Origin: Vampirovibrionales bacterium
GTDB taxonomy: Bacteria > Cyanobacteriota > Vampirovibrionia > Vampirovibrionales > Vampirovibrionaceae
Reading direction: 5' to 3'
Assembly: GCA_029262635.1 (NCBI GenBank)
Contig: JAJCZA010000005.1
Coordinates: 62,001-126,000 of the forward strand
Length of the DNA: 64,000 bases
The translations under genes and the position numbers were made by a program. A model generated the notes under the pieces. The model ran no database searches and was not told the origin of the DNA. It saw only the letters and a program-made list of their open reading frames with translations. How positions within the stretch are numbered: the first letter of the stretch is position 1; every line of letters starts with the position of its first letter. Below are positions 37,627 through 45,942 of the stretch, piece after piece.

Positions 37627-39387
37627 ATGCGCCAAACATATGGTTTCTCACTCATTGAATCCGCGGTGGTCATTCTGTTTGTCTCACTGGCAATGGTACC
37701 GGTCATTGCGACAATGGGTGGCGCTAATGATTCGCAGGCCAGTCTGTATAGCGGCAACGTTTCCAGTATGACAGCGCACAAAAGCAAATTAACCTATGCG
37801 GCTAACTCCATTATGGAACGGGCCATGGCGGGGGAACGAGATCAAGGCGACAATGGCGTGGGGTTTGATCCAACACTGCTTTTCCCGGACGGCAATAATA
37901 ATACCATTGGAAAAACGAAAGAGGTTGATAAACGGTCATTTTATGGGACAACCGGCCGAGACTATAGCCAGCCCATTACATTCAAATGGGTGGTTCGGGA
38001 TTTGTCTTACCGGGTAGACGAAGATGGCGATCTCATCGGTTGGGATAACCACACGGTTTCACAAAGCAAGGCCGAACGAGTCGCGCCTTCCGGCAACCGG
38101 GTGATCAGCGCAGCACTCGAACTTTATGAAAATCCGGGCGATGCGAAGCCCATTATGACACTTCCCACTTACTTTTACCGAAGCTCCTGCACCACCACAT
38201 CAGGAGGCTGCAACAGCGTAACCCTTGAAAAAACAGGTGTCTCCGTTGTACTCGATGTTTCAGGTTCAATGGGTTGGGCTTTAAGACCCGGAACTCCTGG
38301 CACGATCAATGGCATCGCCTCTCCTTTTCTTAAAAATCGATATGACATCGAGGGCAACCGGGCTGATGGTCAAATCCGTATTAACGATGTGTTTGATGAC
38401 ACCACACTGGATTTAACCTATGTACAACCGTTTGGTACAGAAGACCCAGACACCCCCTATACTGAAGAATACATGCAACCGGGCGCGAATCCCTCAACAC
38501 CCGTGCTCAACTTTCCAGCCTCATGTGCGGATCCCAATAATAATCCCGCAAACGAAAAAAGGTACTTTACCCCCAACACCTTTAACAGCAGAAGCCGTGC
38601 GGAGGTCGTTGCCAAACTTTGCGGACGAAACCCCAACGGCACACCCACTCGGGATAGCCTCAGAAACTGGACTCGGATGCTCAATGACAACATGTCCCGG
38701 GTTGAAGGGGCGCGAAACGCGATTCTCTCCATGCTCGTGACCTTAGAAGAAAACCAGTTCCTAACCACTTACATGAAAATGGGTCTGGTTACATTCACAA
38801 CATCTGAACGGGGCTATGCGACTTTACGTGTACCCTTGGAAGAAGCCAAGGCTCCGCCTGGATCCAACGTAACGAACTCGAAATTTATTAACATGCGCCG
38901 TAAAGCCGCTATGATTAATCGAGATGGTAGCAATAATCGCACTGAGATTCGTGCGGGGGGTGGAACCCCGATGCTTCATGGCCTCAAACTAGCGGCCAAA
39001 GATCTCTATCAGGATTCGGATGTTAGCAACCGATTGATTATTGCCATTGGCGATGGGTCAGTCAATAGCGGCAGTCAGGGAAGCTCAAAGCCACCACCAC
39101 GTTGCCGAGGTAATGTATCGGACTTTGCCAAAAAAGTAGGTGATGGCACCTACAAAGACGGTCCGGTCAAAGCCAAAGGTGGAAAAGTTACGATCTTCTC
39201 CGTCGGTATTATCGGCTACCATGAGCCGACCATGCGTTGTTTGGCAGAACAAACGCCCAATGGCCAATTTTTCGCCATTGACTCGGTCGCCGATATGCAA
39301 CCTATCTTTGACCAAATCGCTTTTCAGATCGAACGACTGGTTCTCAACAGTATGGTCGCTCGATACAACCTGCCTATCGAAGGTTAA
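37627..39387 (+). CDS. Type IV prepilin fused to a von Willebrand A domain
   Basis: 586 residues. The N-terminus MRQTYGFSLIESAVVILFVS is a type III signal/prepilin helix: cleavage after G6, F7 as first mature residue and Glu at mature position 5. After a ~190-residue pilin-like part, a VWA domain follows with a complete MIDAS: DVSGS (~209), GGTPM (~445) and AIGDGS (~475). It is interrupted by a ~130-residue insertion (PFGTEDPDTPYTEEYM and onward). The ATG at 37627 is preferred to one 66 bases upstream since GGAG lies 10 bases before it and the prepilin start then fits. This resembles modular adhesive pilins such as S. sanguinis PilB (family knowledge). Confidence 0.88.
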   Translation: MRQTYGFSLIESAVVILFVSLAMVPVIATMGGANDSQASLYSGNVSSMTAHKSKLTYAANSIMERAMAGERDQGDNGVGFDPTLLFPDGNNNTIGKTKEVDKRSFYGTTGRDYSQPITFKWVVRDLSYRVDEDGDLIGWDNHTVSQSKAERVAPSGNRVISAALELYENPGDAKPIMTLPTYFYRSSCTTTSGGCNSVTLEKTGVSVVLDVSGSMGWALRPGTPGTINGIASPFLKNRYDIEGNRADGQIRINDVFDDTTLDLTYVQPFGTEDPDTPYTEEYMQPGANPSTPVLNFPASCADPNNNPANEKRYFTPNTFNSRSRAEVVAKLCGRNPNGTPTRDSLRNWTRMLNDNMSRVEGARNAILSMLVTLEENQFLTTYMKMGLVTFTTSERGYATLRVPLEEAKAPPGSNVTNSKFINMRRKAAMINRDGSNNRTEIRAGGGTPMLHGLKLAAKDLYQDSDVSNRLIIAIGDGSVNSGSQGSSKPPPRCRGNVSDFAKKVGDGTYKDGPVKAKGGKVTIFSVGIIGYHEPTMRCLAEQTPNGQFFAIDSVADMQPIFDQIAFQIERLVLNSMVARYNLPIEG

Positions 39388-39397
39388 AACGTTAAAT

Positions 39398-40249
39398 TTA
39401 AAAACTGCGGATCCATTGCAGTACCTCTTCAGCGAGTTGAGGTGCTTCAGGCTCCATAAGGACATCGTGGTAAAGCTCAGGATAGTCTTTCAAGGTTTTT
39501 ATCATCACCTTGTCGCCAATCCGTTCTGGAATCCGGTCAAACCCTTTTCGCATGAACACCGGATCACACACAATGTCCTTCCCCGGAACAAGCATGAGCG
39601 TGGGTATAGCAATCTGTCGCGTCTTTTGAAGCGCCATCAAATTAGCCCAGCTAACTTGTAAAAGAAACCGGGAGGGAACCGTTAAGGGTGGCTTATCTTT
39701 ATATTGTGGATCGTTTAGAACAGTCGGATTCCGTGTCAGGGATTCCGTTGAATAAGGAAGCGTTGCCCTGTGCCCTGCCCCCCCCAATAAACAGCCTAAC
39801 AACTGTTTAACAATATAGCTTATTGGAAAAGACACCGAACTGGCCTTATAGGCCGGAGCAATTAGGATAAGATGACTGAAATGATCCGGTTGTTCCACCG
39901 CGAGTTGGGTGGCAATGCCCCCTCCTAAACTGATTCCAGCCAAAACAAGCGACTCATGTCGGGCCAGATTTAATGTTTTTTGAAAGGCAATTAAGTCAGC
40001 CAGATAGCCCTTCGGATGAGGAAGTGGTTCTTTTTCATTCAATCCAAACCCTCTAAGGTCCGGGGCATAAATCGGATCGAATGCCTCCAAGAGGGGTTCC
40101 AGAAAAGAAAGCGCTTCTTTAACAGAACCACCCAATCCGGGAACAAAAAGCAGGGCTTGTTTGGCAGGTATGCCTCGGTGCGGATCCGTTAAAAGCCCGT
40201 AGCGTAACGGAGAACCGTCGGATGAGAGATACTCTTTAATCGTAAGCAT
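39398..40249 (-). CDS. Alpha/beta hydrolase
   Basis: 283-residue cytoplasmic hydrolase. Oxyanion region LLFVPGLGGS, strand DPIYAPDLRGFG, nucleophile elbow AGISLGGGIA (Ser), acid region PTLMLVPGKDIVCDP and a C-terminal histidine, H in ELYHDVLME, make a complete catalytic triad of lysophospholipase/serine-aminopeptidase-like enzymes. Substrate unknown. It converges with the pilin-VWA gene, 10 bp apart, and follows the cyclase by 17 bp. Confidence 0.88.
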   Translation of the reverse strand: MLTIKEYLSSDGSPLRYGLLTDPHRGIPAKQALLFVPGLGGSVKEALSFLEPLLEAFDPIYAPDLRGFGLNEKEPLPHPKGYLADLIAFQKTLNLARHESLVLAGISLGGGIATQLAVEQPDHFSHLILIAPAYKASSVSFPISYIVKQLLGCLLGGAGHRATLPYSTESLTRNPTVLNDPQYKDKPPLTVPSRFLLQVSWANLMALQKTRQIAIPTLMLVPGKDIVCDPVFMRKGFDRIPERIGDKVMIKTLKDYPELYHDVLMEPEAPQLAEEVLQWIRSF

Positions 40250-40266
40250 ATAAGGTTATTATAACT

Positions 40267-42288
40267 TTATTCTGATGATTCAGCGATTGGGGGTGATAAC
40301 TCACAATCAAAAAGGGCCTCTTCATAGGTAAAAATCTCAAGCGGGGTTTCACGCCCTCGGATCCGAACACGGCCCAAAGACTTCAGATCCCTCCGGTGGA
40401 CGTCTTTTAAAAGAGCCACCGTATGCTCACTGATAACCATCCGTGTTTTATATTTTTTAGCCATGTCCTGAAGTCGGGCCGAAGTATTGACCGCATCACC
40501 TACAGCGGTAAACGAAAGGCGATCCGGCGTTCCCAGAAAACCGACAAAAGTAATTCCGCTATTAATGGAGACACCAATATCCAAAGCCGTGCCATCATTC
40601 GCCAAAATATTTTTTTCGCTATTCCACTCGGCAATACGTTGTTGAACCACCTGAATCGTTTCGCGAGTCGCCATCACGGCATCCGAAGCATGGTTTTCCG
40701 TAGGAACAATGCCAAACATAATAAGAATACCATCGCCTAAAAACTTATCGATGGTGCCCCGATGCCGAAGCGTCACTTCTTCCGTCAGACTATAAAACTC
40801 ATTGAGAATATCTTTTAAATCCGTCGGCGCCAAGTTTTCCGAAAGGGTGGTAAAATTTCGAAGATCCACAAACACCGAGGTGATTTCCATACGATTACCC
40901 GAGGTTTGAAAGGCCTTTCCCATTTTCTGGATTTCAAGAAAGACCTCTTTTGAAACCAGCTTAGAGATGTTTTTCTCCAACAACTGCACTTCTTTATCTT
41001 TATCCAGCTCCTTAAAAAAGGTACCAGTGGTAAAAGCGATAATCATAAAAATTTCAGGTGTTGCAATATCCATCAAAACACCCTGAGTTAGCTCAAGGAG
41101 AACAATCAATAGATAAATACCCATTAACGCAATAGTGTACAAAAACGTCGGGCCCAAGTGCTTCAACTTAATCCGAAGATAAAAAGTAGGAACCGTAAAT
41201 AAGGCAATCAAGAGGAAGTTTTGCCAGTCGGAAAGAACCGTCATATACTCTTCGTTTAGAATATTATCAATGGCAGTTGCATGAATATCCGCCCCAAGAT
41301 GGCTTGCCGATATCGGTGTCGCATGAATATCCAATCCAAGAGAAGCCGCTGATGAGCCAATAATCAGGATACGATCCTGAACCAGAACTTTTTCCTCATC
41401 CGTTAATGGGGTTTCCGTATCGAGGAAGCGATGTAACGGGATCGTGGGATGTGTTGTCACATAAGTCTTTCCGCCAACGGGTAGTGGTTTATACCAACGC
41501 AGGCGAAGCTTTCCCTCTTTGTCTAGCTTCACTTTACGGCCCTTCTCCACTTCGCCGTTCGGTGAAATCGTCATGTAATAACTAGATTCACCCTGCAGTT
41601 GCTCAACCGGGTCGGACTCTTTCCCAATGTTGACAATCCATTCTTTAAAGTAATTATCCACATCGCTTCGAGCCTGAAAATGAAGCATTTTTAAGCTAGC
41701 CGCAAGGGCCATTGAAGGGAAAATGCCTTGAACACCTGTCTTCTCACCATAAGTTAGCTCCTGAAAGATCGGGAGGAGCGAGCGGAATTTGCCGTCGTTA
41801 TCATGGTCGGTGATAACAACCCCCAAATTAAGGTGATAAAACTCAGGCACCTGATAGACGGTTTCTCGATTCGACTGATAGCCCATGATTAGATTGCCGA
41901 TATTTTTCATCGCTTTTATAGCATCCGTGTCTGTCGTGGGATCCAGATTATCAAAATAGCTATCGAACAGAATGACAGCCGGATCATTCGTGTTCAGCTT
42001 CTGGAAAATTTCAAGATACGTTTCTTTCGTCCAGGGCATCCGGCCAAAACGGTTTTTAAGCTTATCGAGTGTCTCACTATCAATTAAGGCCAAAGTGACC
42101 TTACTGTTCTGGATAGGAGCGGATGATTTCTTGACCAGCTCATCCTGAATCACCGGCTCAAAGAAAATCTGACAGATAAAATAGATACTAATAATGGTTA
42201 ATATACCTGCAAGCACAGGTAAAGCCCGTTCGTGTAAAAACAGCGCATAATTCTTAAAAAATCGAACAACCGGATTAATGGATCCCAC
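40267..42288 (-). CDS. CHASE2-domain adenylate/guanylate cyclase
   Basis: 673-residue membrane sensor enzyme making a cyclic nucleotide. One N-terminal helix (~20-40) is followed by an extracytoplasmic CHASE2 domain (about 45-355) including ALIDSETLDKL, PAVILFDSYFD and DRILIIGSSAASLGLD. Three helices (about 360-440) and a class III cyclase domain (about 480-640) complete it. Metal-binding Asps are in VFVDLRNFT and KFLGDGILIMFG; the second half has AVGDAVNTSARL with its Asp, Asn and Arg. The catalytic residues are complete. It probably senses an envelope or environmental cue. Confidence 0.93.
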   Translation of the reverse strand: MGSINPVVRFFKNYALFLHERALPVLAGILTIISIYFICQIFFEPVIQDELVKKSSAPIQNSKVTLALIDSETLDKLKNRFGRMPWTKETYLEIFQKLNTNDPAVILFDSYFDNLDPTTDTDAIKAMKNIGNLIMGYQSNRETVYQVPEFYHLNLGVVITDHDNDGKFRSLLPIFQELTYGEKTGVQGIFPSMALAASLKMLHFQARSDVDNYFKEWIVNIGKESDPVEQLQGESSYYMTISPNGEVEKGRKVKLDKEGKLRLRWYKPLPVGGKTYVTTHPTIPLHRFLDTETPLTDEEKVLVQDRILIIGSSAASLGLDIHATPISASHLGADIHATAIDNILNEEYMTVLSDWQNFLLIALFTVPTFYLRIKLKHLGPTFLYTIALMGIYLLIVLLELTQGVLMDIATPEIFMIIAFTTGTFFKELDKDKEVQLLEKNISKLVSKEVFLEIQKMGKAFQTSGNRMEITSVFVDLRNFTTLSENLAPTDLKDILNEFYSLTEEVTLRHRGTIDKFLGDGILIMFGIVPTENHASDAVMATRETIQVVQQRIAEWNSEKNILANDGTALDIGVSINSGITFVGFLGTPDRLSFTAVGDAVNTSARLQDMAKKYKTRMVISEHTVALLKDVHRRDLKSLGRVRIRGRETPLEIFTYEEALFDCELSPPIAESSE

Positions 42289-42628
42289 TCCTTCCTGAGT
42301 GAATATACCGGGTTAATAAAATGTCCATCGGGGTTTAAAGTTAAATATTAGTTCTATTGTACTGTGCCGCTTGCTTTTTCATATGGACTGATTAGAGTAT
42401 CTTAAGAAAACAGTAGCGCTATAAAAAATATCAGAAAGATATATTAAAAAATTGTAAAGTTATAAACACAAACTAGCACAAAACCCTTGTTAATAGTTTT
42501 TATATATATAGAGAGTAATAGTTACTCTACTATTAACCATATTAATCCATTTCGTGACTACCCCCCCAGCCATCAAACTAACCCCCCGGATAGGAGCGAG
42601 AGAACTCAATAATTCAGGAGATTGAATT
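42289..42628. other. Intergenic region (340 bp) with nested inverted repeats
   Basis: AT-rich spacer between the CHASE2 cyclase (leftward) and the 42629 gene (rightward). It contains the two-layer inverted repeat listed at 42489-42537 and a C-rich pair (accccccc at about 42559 and taacccccc at about 42579). AGGAG precedes the ATG at 42629. No additional ORF is evident. Confidence 0.6.
42489..42537. repeat. Nested perfect inverted repeats, likely operator
   Basis: Outer arms GTTAATAG (42489-42496) and CTATTAAC (42530-42537) enclose an inner dyad AGAGTAA-TAG-TTACTCT (42512-42528). Both are perfect. The element lies ~92 bp before a small gene and may bind a dimeric regulator or form an RNA hairpin in the 5' leader. 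Confidence 0.6.
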
Positions 42629-42985
42629 ATGAATAACAATATAGGCCCTAACATTAACGCCTACAACGCAACAGGCAATAAGCCTCTAGGAAAGCAGGAA
42701 AAGAAAGAGGACAAACTAGCCTCTTCGGAAACCAAGCCGTCTTCTCATAAGGCTAAAAGCGATTCCGGCCGTATGCCTGCTGAACTGGTTGCAGCAACAA
42801 AAGCCAACCTTGGCCTTGGTGCGGATATCGAAGCACTTGTACCCAACAGTTTAGGTAAAGCCCTAGGCTTATCGGGTCTGGACACTCATATTGCAACTCA
42901 AAATGCAGTTGATAACGCGTCGACTAACGTTGCAGAACTCAACGCAAGTACTCTTTACGGCTTGCAAAACGGCATCTTTGCTTAA
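42629..42985 (+). CDS. Small polar protein of unknown function
   Basis: 118 residues, not recognised. The first ~50 residues are low-complexity and Asn/Lys/Ser-rich (NKPLGKQEKKEDK); the C-terminal half is a predicted helical region rich in Ala/Asn/Thr (NASTNVAELNASTLYGLQNG). No signal peptide or membrane segment. AGGAG is placed well for the ATG. A good hairpin terminator follows at 43112. A dedicated promoter region with an inverted repeat and its own terminator indicate a single-gene unit, possibly strongly expressed. Confidence 0.65.
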   Translation: MNNNIGPNINAYNATGNKPLGKQEKKEDKLASSETKPSSHKAKSDSGRMPAELVAATKANLGLGADIEALVPNSLGKALGLSGLDTHIATQNAVDNASTNVAELNASTLYGLQNGIFA

Positions 42986-43111
42986 TCACGCAACAAATCA
43001 ACCTTTACCATCTCTTTTATTAAACGGATATTCAAATAAACCGCATCCCCACAGCGAATCTCTTTATTATTTGAATTAATAGCCTCTGTTCTTTTTAACA
43101 GATTTATAGAG

Positions 43112-43152
43112 AATAATGCCCTGACGGTTTTTTGCGTCAGGCATTATTTTTT
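43112..43152 (+). terminator. Terminator after the 118-residue protein gene
   Basis: AATAATGCCCTGACG, an 8-base loop and CGTCAGGCATTATT pair perfectly and are followed by T-rich sequence. It is also symmetrical enough to end leftward transcripts. Confidence 0.85.
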
Positions 43153-43195
43153 TCAAGGTTTGAACATACGAATAGCTCAAAAAGATAAACCATTT

Positions 43196-43222
43196 ACCCC
43201 CTCTGTTTAGAGGGGGTTTTTC
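43196..43222 (+). terminator. Second hairpin terminator
   Basis: ACCCCCTCT-GTTT-AGAGGGGGT is a perfect 9-bp stem followed by TTTTT. It lies 45 bp before a very short ORF and may terminate transcripts entering from the left. Confidence 0.75.
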
Positions 43223-43266
43223 CGAAGAAATAAAAGTATCTACACTAAACGAGGTAATGGCTTATT

Positions 43267-43437
43267 ATGCGCACCACATTCAAAATCAAGCAACAGGATT
43301 TGGTATTAACACTGGGTTTTTGTTTACTAACTTTTACTCTGGTTATGACGCTCATTGTCCCATCCGTCTCTGACATTGACCCCTATTATTCGTTGCCTGA
43401 AGCTCTTTACCTCTCACAACTCAGTAATATGCCTTGA
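43267..43437 (+). CDS. Possible 56-residue single-helix membrane protein
   Basis: A short frame, ATG at 43267 to TGA at 43435. It encodes a basic start (MRTTFKIKQQD), one strongly hydrophobic helix (LVLTLGFCLLTFTLVMTLIV) and a polar tail ending SQLSNMP. GAGG lies about 13 bases upstream. It is directly after a terminator and tail to tail with the dioxygenase-family gene. The charge-hydrophobic-polar layout supports a real small membrane protein, but no homology or conservation can be shown here. Confidence 0.5.
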   Translation: MRTTFKIKQQDLVLTLGFCLLTFTLVMTLIVPSVSDIDPYYSLPEALYLSQLSNMP

Positions 43438-43462
43438 CGGATTCACTCCTGATTAGATAGAG

Positions 43463-44239
43463 TCAATGGCCCAAAGGTTCGCCCCCGTATGCCACCGAGC
43501 TTTCGTTGGTCATAATGTTTCGAACGTCAAACAGGTCTGGGAAAAATCGCTCTACAATACCCCGTTGAAGAACTTTGCTTGAAATTCCTTTTAGCGAATT
43601 TGACTCCAGTCCGATGGTTCGGCGCACCATGTCAATATGATGGGTACGCCATTTATGGAAGAAATCGTCGAAGTCCACCAGATATTCGGCCAAATTATGA
43701 AGATCGATGTGCTTTTCGTATTCTCGATAAATTTCGAGCAGGGTCACCCCGCGTTGCTCAACTAAGGGCTTAAAAGCCAGCCACAATTGAGGGCCTTTTT
43801 CCAACAGGCGATTGAAGCCAGGAGATTCCATACCGCTCCCCTGTCCGAGCCCAAGACGAATTTTTTCGTATTCCTGAATACTTAAATTTCGGGCAATAAT
43901 ATCAATATGAGTGATCAAAAGCTGTTGAATCTCAGTCACCAACCGAAGGGAACGGATAGCCATTGGAATATTCCCCTCTCCCATGTAGGTAATAGACCGA
44001 TTCAAGTCATAAAGCATTTGTTTCATCCAGAGTTCCGAAGCCTGATGGGTAATTTGAAACAGCAGTTCCTCCTTACTGGTCCATTCTTCCGGCTCTTTTT
44101 GGAGCTCTAATAGCGGAAGCGTACGGATGTATTTTTCATAATCTGTTTTCCCTTCGCCAATCGGAAAATCAATCGGATAATACGTATGTTTCCGCTCTTG
44201 AACTTCTCCTTGCGCATCGTTTGAATACGTTTCTGCCAT
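43463..44239 (-). CDS. Tryptophan 2,3-dioxygenase-family heme protein (divergent)
   Basis: 258 residues. It keeps the family's heme and substrate motifs: FQITHQASELWMKQML (with the distal Phe and His), IRLGLGQGSGMES (with the carboxylate-binding Arg) and WRTHHIDMVRRTIG (with the proximal heme His). The GTGGS loop that normally follows and contacts tryptophan is replaced by SNSLKGISSKV. Classic TDO opens tryptophan to N-formylkynurenine; related enzymes act on other indoles. ATG 44239 has GGGAGG nine bases upstream; a TTG at 44272 is less likely. No kynurenine-pathway gene is nearby. Confidence 0.8.
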   Translation of the reverse strand: MAETYSNDAQGEVQERKHTYYPIDFPIGEGKTDYEKYIRTLPLLELQKEPEEWTSKEELLFQITHQASELWMKQMLYDLNRSITYMGEGNIPMAIRSLRLVTEIQQLLITHIDIIARNLSIQEYEKIRLGLGQGSGMESPGFNRLLEKGPQLWLAFKPLVEQRGVTLLEIYREYEKHIDLHNLAEYLVDFDDFFHKWRTHHIDMVRRTIGLESNSLKGISSKVLQRGIVERFFPDLFDVRNIMTNESSVAYGGEPLGH

Positions 44240-44364
44240 GGCTAAAAGCCCTCCCGATAAGTCGCCCTTCAATTCCCGTATTATCGACCAAACAAAGCGG
44301 GAAGGAAAGTTATCTTACTTAACTGACCCACTATCAATTTAGAAAAATAGAGCTCGCTGGCTGT

Positions 44365-44688
44365 TTAACCAATAGTCTGAAGGGCTTCCACTTCGTTTTC
44401 GGCGGTGGTCAGGACGTGGTTGAGCTTGGTGAGTTCAAGGAGCTGGGAAACATAAGGCTGGATGCCATAAAAAACAACTCGGCTGCCATTACTGTCACAG
44501 CTTTTATAGGTATTAACCAAGGCGCCAAGGCCACTGCTTTCAATGAAACTAATGGCAACCATATTAATAGCCAGCCCTTTCTGGCTGCTTGCCAGATGTT
44601 TCTTAACCTCATCCTGCAAGGCATCCGAAGTAAACCCGGCGGGCAAATCAATAATCGTAGCCTGACTGACTTCTCTGGATAAACCCAT
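44365..44688 (-). CDS. STAS-domain protein (anti-sigma factor antagonist-like)
   Basis: About 107 residues forming one STAS domain: TIIDLPAGFTSDALQDEV, then AINMVAISFIESSGLGALV with the Ser pair at the site phosphorylated in SpoIIAA-type proteins. VVFYGIQPYVSQLLELT completes the fold. It would bind a partner such as an anti-sigma factor or kinase, none of which is encoded next to it. ATG 44688 was chosen over a GTG at 44703; neither has a clear RBS. Confidence 0.85.
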   Translation of the reverse strand: MGLSREVSQATIIDLPAGFTSDALQDEVKKHLASSQKGLAINMVAISFIESSGLGALVNTYKSCDSNGSRVVFYGIQPYVSQLLELTKLNHVLTTAENEVEALQTIG

Positions 44689-44774
44689 GTGAATAAAAGA
44701 CACTCTCGATAAAATAAATCAGATGCCCCCATTATACATCCTTTCTCCCAGCGGACTCAATACACTGAAGGAGT

Positions 44775-44870
44775 GAATCAAATCGAAAAGGGGGCCCCTG
44801 TCGGATTGTCAATAAATTCCTGGACAATGGCTATCAAGGGTTCCCAGTTCAAACTGACCCACGACCTAAT
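44775..44870 (-). pseudogene. Degenerate tandem copy of the next gene's C-terminus
   Basis: The minus strand encodes WVSLNWEPLIAIVQEFIDNP (then TGAPFSI and a stop), paralogous to the last residues of the 44881-45639 protein (DFDWQPLKELAQAFIDDP). The frame has a stop just before it and no start, so it is a remnant of a tandem duplication directly downstream of the intact gene. Confidence 0.75.
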
Positions 44871-44880
44871 TTAGTCCTTA

Positions 44881-45639
44881 TCAAGGTATCAGCCAACTCT
44901 CAGGAGGGCATGTCGGATCGTCGATAAACGCCTGAGCCAACTCTTTTAACGGTTGCCAGTCAAAGTCCGGGCCTAGAACTTCGGTCATAACCCTGCGTAC
45001 CGAGTTTCCTGTAATACCCAGGATATTGGGAAAATTAGGATGAGAACCGGCCGATTGAGAAATTCTCTTCACCATCTCATCCTGCTTCGCTTGAGGTATC
45101 AAGTCGAGAATTTGAATAATTTTTTCTTGCGCGTGATCAAGAATGACCTCAGGGAGAAGCAGGCCAAGCATCGACGTCTCATCTTCTTCAAATTCAAGCT
45201 CATCGATAATGCCTCTGGCCGCTTCAAAAGAGGTAGGTCCGCCATGCGTAATCTCTAGAGTATCGTCGTTCTCGGATTTCCTCATTAGATTTCCGGAGAG
45301 GGCAAGAAGGATCCGTTTTAGCGAACGAACATCTACGGACTCACCGTATGCCTGCTTTGATAAAGGCTTGTTGAGGTCAGGCAAACTTCGTTCCTCGACT
45401 TGCCCCATGGCTTCCCCGAGAGGGTGCAATAAGGTAACATCTTTGACCGAGTAATTTAAAGCTTCCGCGATCACAACGTAGCTCAGTACGGCGCGACTAA
45501 AAGAGTTTCCTACCTCTAACGGCTTAACATGCTCAAAGGTATCAAGAGGAGACTCCCCTTGAAACCGGAGAGGCGGCGGCGTTTGATATTTAAACGTCGG
45601 AAAAGCGATTTTCGGAAAAACGTGACCAGAGCGAATCAT
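44881..45639 (-). CDS. Hypothetical cytoplasmic protein
   Basis: 252 residues, not recognised. The N-terminal ~30 residues are basic and proline-rich (FPTFKYQTPPPLRFQGE); the rest is mainly helical and acidic. One stretch is EDETSMLGLLLPEVILDH and the end is PESWLIP. No membrane helix, signal or catalytic motif. A degenerate copy of its C-terminal ~27 residues lies just downstream. No firm start evidence beyond the first ATG. Confidence 0.6.
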   Translation of the reverse strand: MIRSGHVFPKIAFPTFKYQTPPPLRFQGESPLDTFEHVKPLEVGNSFSRAVLSYVVIAEALNYSVKDVTLLHPLGEAMGQVEERSLPDLNKPLSKQAYGESVDVRSLKRILLALSGNLMRKSENDDTLEITHGGPTSFEAARGIIDELEFEEDETSMLGLLLPEVILDHAQEKIIQILDLIPQAKQDEMVKRISQSAGSHPNFPNILGITGNSVRRVMTEVLGPDFDWQPLKELAQAFIDDPTCPPESWLIP

Positions 45640-45942
45640 TGAAAGACCATCCTAATTTTTAAAGGAAAAATAAGTTTTCTCATTCTACTGAAAGAAATAA
45701 CGCTCAATCGGCCAAGTTGTCCCATTGGCATCTTGATTGTTACAAGAATTTATTTTTAGAGTTGAAAAACGGTCGCCATAAATTTTTGTAACCACTTGGC
45801 CCGTTCCTTCATTGCTTTTAAGACGAATGGGATATACTGATAACAGGTTTTTTGGATAATCGGCTGTCTTGTCTTTAGTTTGTACGAACAGGTTGAATCA
45901 TTTTGATACTGGTAGAGAGACGGGTCAACAGAATCGTTGAGG
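45640..45942. other. Divergent intergenic region (303 bp)
   Basis: Space between the 252-residue gene (leftward) and the large AAA/TPR gene (rightward). TTGCTT...TATACT at about 45812-45838 has a short (15-bp) spacer and is only a weak promoter candidate. No ORF or clear hairpin. Confidence 0.4.
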
